Assembly: GCA_016839555.1 (NCBI GenBank)
Contig: JAEOUA010000009.1
Coordinates: 1-64,000, forward strand
DNA length: 64,000 nucleotides
Reading direction: 5' to 3'
From: Promethearchaeota archaeon
GTDB taxonomy: Archaea > Asgardarchaeota > Lokiarchaeia > Sigyniarchaeales > SOKP01
Both the position numbers and the translations under genes were made by a program. Under the pieces are notes generated by a model. It had not been told where the DNA came from. It saw only the letters and a list, made by a program, of their open reading frames with translations, and did no database searches. Shown here one piece after another: positions 63,353 through 64,000 of the stretch (within the stretch, counting starts at the first letter, position 1; the number at the start of each line of letters is the position of its first letter).

Positions 63353-63865
63353 ATGGTTATGGATTTTGAATTTAGAAAACAAGTTATGGATTATCATCAA
63401 GGGTCTGATGTAATCAAATATTGTTATCAATGTAGTAGATGTACCGATAATTGTCCTGTATCATTTGTTACTGATGAATTATATCAATATGGATATAATC
63501 CCAGACGAAATATTTTAAATGCGTTGCTTGGATATAAGGATAATATCTTTTCAGCGGATCTTATTGCTATTTGGGGTTGTACTGTTTGCGATACCTGCGA
63601 TGAAGTCTGTCCGCAAAATATCGAGCTAACCGAGATATTCACACTACTTAAAAATCAGAGCATTGAAAAGGGAGAGGGCCCTGATTTTATCTTCCAACAA
63701 GCACAAGCTATTTACGAATCTGGAAAAGCAATTCCCTCTCAAGCAGCATTAGAACGGAGAAGAGAGAGTATGGGATTACCTGCGATTATAGCTCCAAATG
63801 TGGATGAATTTCAAATGCTAATGAATAATATGGAAATTAATAAAAAACTCAAAAAAGGTGATTAA
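63353..63865 (+). CDS. hdrC: Heterodisulfide reductase subunit C
   Basis: 170 residues. Two [4Fe-4S] motifs are YCYQCSRCTDNCPVSFV (near 24-40) and WGCTVCDTCDEVCPQN (near 80-95). This is the electron-carrying ferredoxin subunit between HdrA and HdrB. Following the vhu genes it forms an Mvh/Vhu-HdrABC-type bifurcating complex, coupling H2 oxidation to heterodisulfide and ferredoxin reduction. The substrate in a non-methanogen is uncertain. GTGATAAAAT precedes ATG 63353. hdrB follows 4 bases after the stop. Confidence 0.93.
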   Translation: MVMDFEFRKQVMDYHQGSDVIKYCYQCSRCTDNCPVSFVTDELYQYGYNPRRNILNALLGYKDNIFSADLIAIWGCTVCDTCDEVCPQNIELTEIFTLLKNQSIEKGEGPDFIFQQAQAIYESGKAIPSQAALERRRESMGLPAIIAPNVDEFQMLMNNMEINKKLKKGD

Positions 63866-63869
63866 TCAA

Positions 63870-64000
63870 ATGACCGAATTTAAAATGTTTGAAGGATGTA
63901 CGATTGGAAATCGAATTCCGTTTATAGAAGCTTCCACACGTAAAGTGTTCGAAAAACTTGGTATAGAAACCTCAGAAGCGCCCTTTACATGCTGCCCTGA
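63870..64000 (+). CDS. hdrB: Heterodisulfide reductase subunit B (3' partial)
   Basis: The first 43 residues are visible: MTEFKMFEGCTIGNRIPFIE, then ASTRKVFEKLGIE and APFTCCP. The first CCG motif of HdrB (a Cys in GCT, then CCP) is in place; the rest lies beyond the window edge. HdrB carries the noncubane clusters that reduce the disulfide. The gene starts 5 bases after the hdrC stop. Confidence 0.9.
   Translation, partial: MTEFKMFEGCTIGNRIPFIEASTRKVFEKLGIETSEAPFTCCP

Noticed and set aside
1..64000. tRNA genes, CRISPR arrays, intact insertion sequences or prophage
   Set aside because: No T-loop-like GGTTCRANYCC with matching acceptor stems, no regularly spaced repeats, and no transposase, integrase or phage structural genes were seen in either strand.

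Overview
The window is AT-rich DNA that I read as part of an archaeal chromosome, most likely a Lokiarchaeia-type Asgard archaeon. The taxonomic call is an inference. It rests on archaeal-style TATA and GGTGA signals, a split selenocysteine-containing [NiFe] hydrogenase large subunit next to HdrC and HdrB, a stand-alone formylmethanofuran dehydrogenase A-like protein, large PAS histidine kinases, a leucine-rich repeat protein and short orphan membrane proteins. No rRNA, tRNA, CRISPR array or intact insertion sequence was seen.

Positions 1-5.7 kb hold the C-terminal part of a membrane-anchored surface protein, an electron-transfer flavoprotein alpha subunit, a short-chain dehydrogenase, a probable ATC-hydrolase family protein, a small helical protein, and a long non-coding stretch with a nested hairpin (3399-3480). 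Positions 5.7-14.1 kb look like an aryl-amino-acid catabolism island on the minus strand: indolepyruvate oxidoreductase IorA and IorB (IorB carries an internal two-cluster ferredoxin insert), three ACT-domain proteins and two phenylacetate-CoA ligases. Decayed remnants of a sodium:solute symporter and of a thiamine-diphosphate enzyme lie among them. One ligase and one ACT gene have no ATG, GTG or TTG start and appear to begin at ATT.

Positions 14.1-21.6 kb contain a methyltransferase, two UbiA prenyltransferases flanking a cation/calcium exchanger with a repeat-filled loop, and two tandem HdrD-like CCG iron-sulfur proteins. Positions 22-26.5 kb hold a compact run of two acetyltransferase-fold proteins, an E1/ThiF-like protein, a membrane protein and a small protein; this is the least explained gene cluster here. 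Positions 26.5-39 kb hold a PAS/GAF histidine kinase, an alpha/beta hydrolase and a PEBP protein sharing a duplicated upstream block, a class V aminotransferase-like protein, membrane and LRR proteins, FwdA, a nitronate monooxygenase-like protein and a GPH/MFS transporter.

Positions 39-46.5 kb contain RNase HI, a MobA-like nucleotidyltransferase, a divergent pair of PurF proteins (one with a degenerate glutaminase site), a second PAS histidine kinase and HisF. From 46.6 kb the theme is hydrogen metabolism: HypF, a CoA-transferase/acetyltransferase fusion, HypE and HypD, then an inserted rhamnose-use cluster (RhaB, a GH106-like rhamnosidase, RhaA), then the hydrogenase/heterodisulfide reductase operon (VhuG, VhuA, selenoprotein VhuU, HdrC, start of HdrB). 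The Hyp proteins would mature the hydrogenase. Amino-acid oxidation, ETF and H2/heterodisulfide modules fit an anaerobic fermentative or syntrophic life style.
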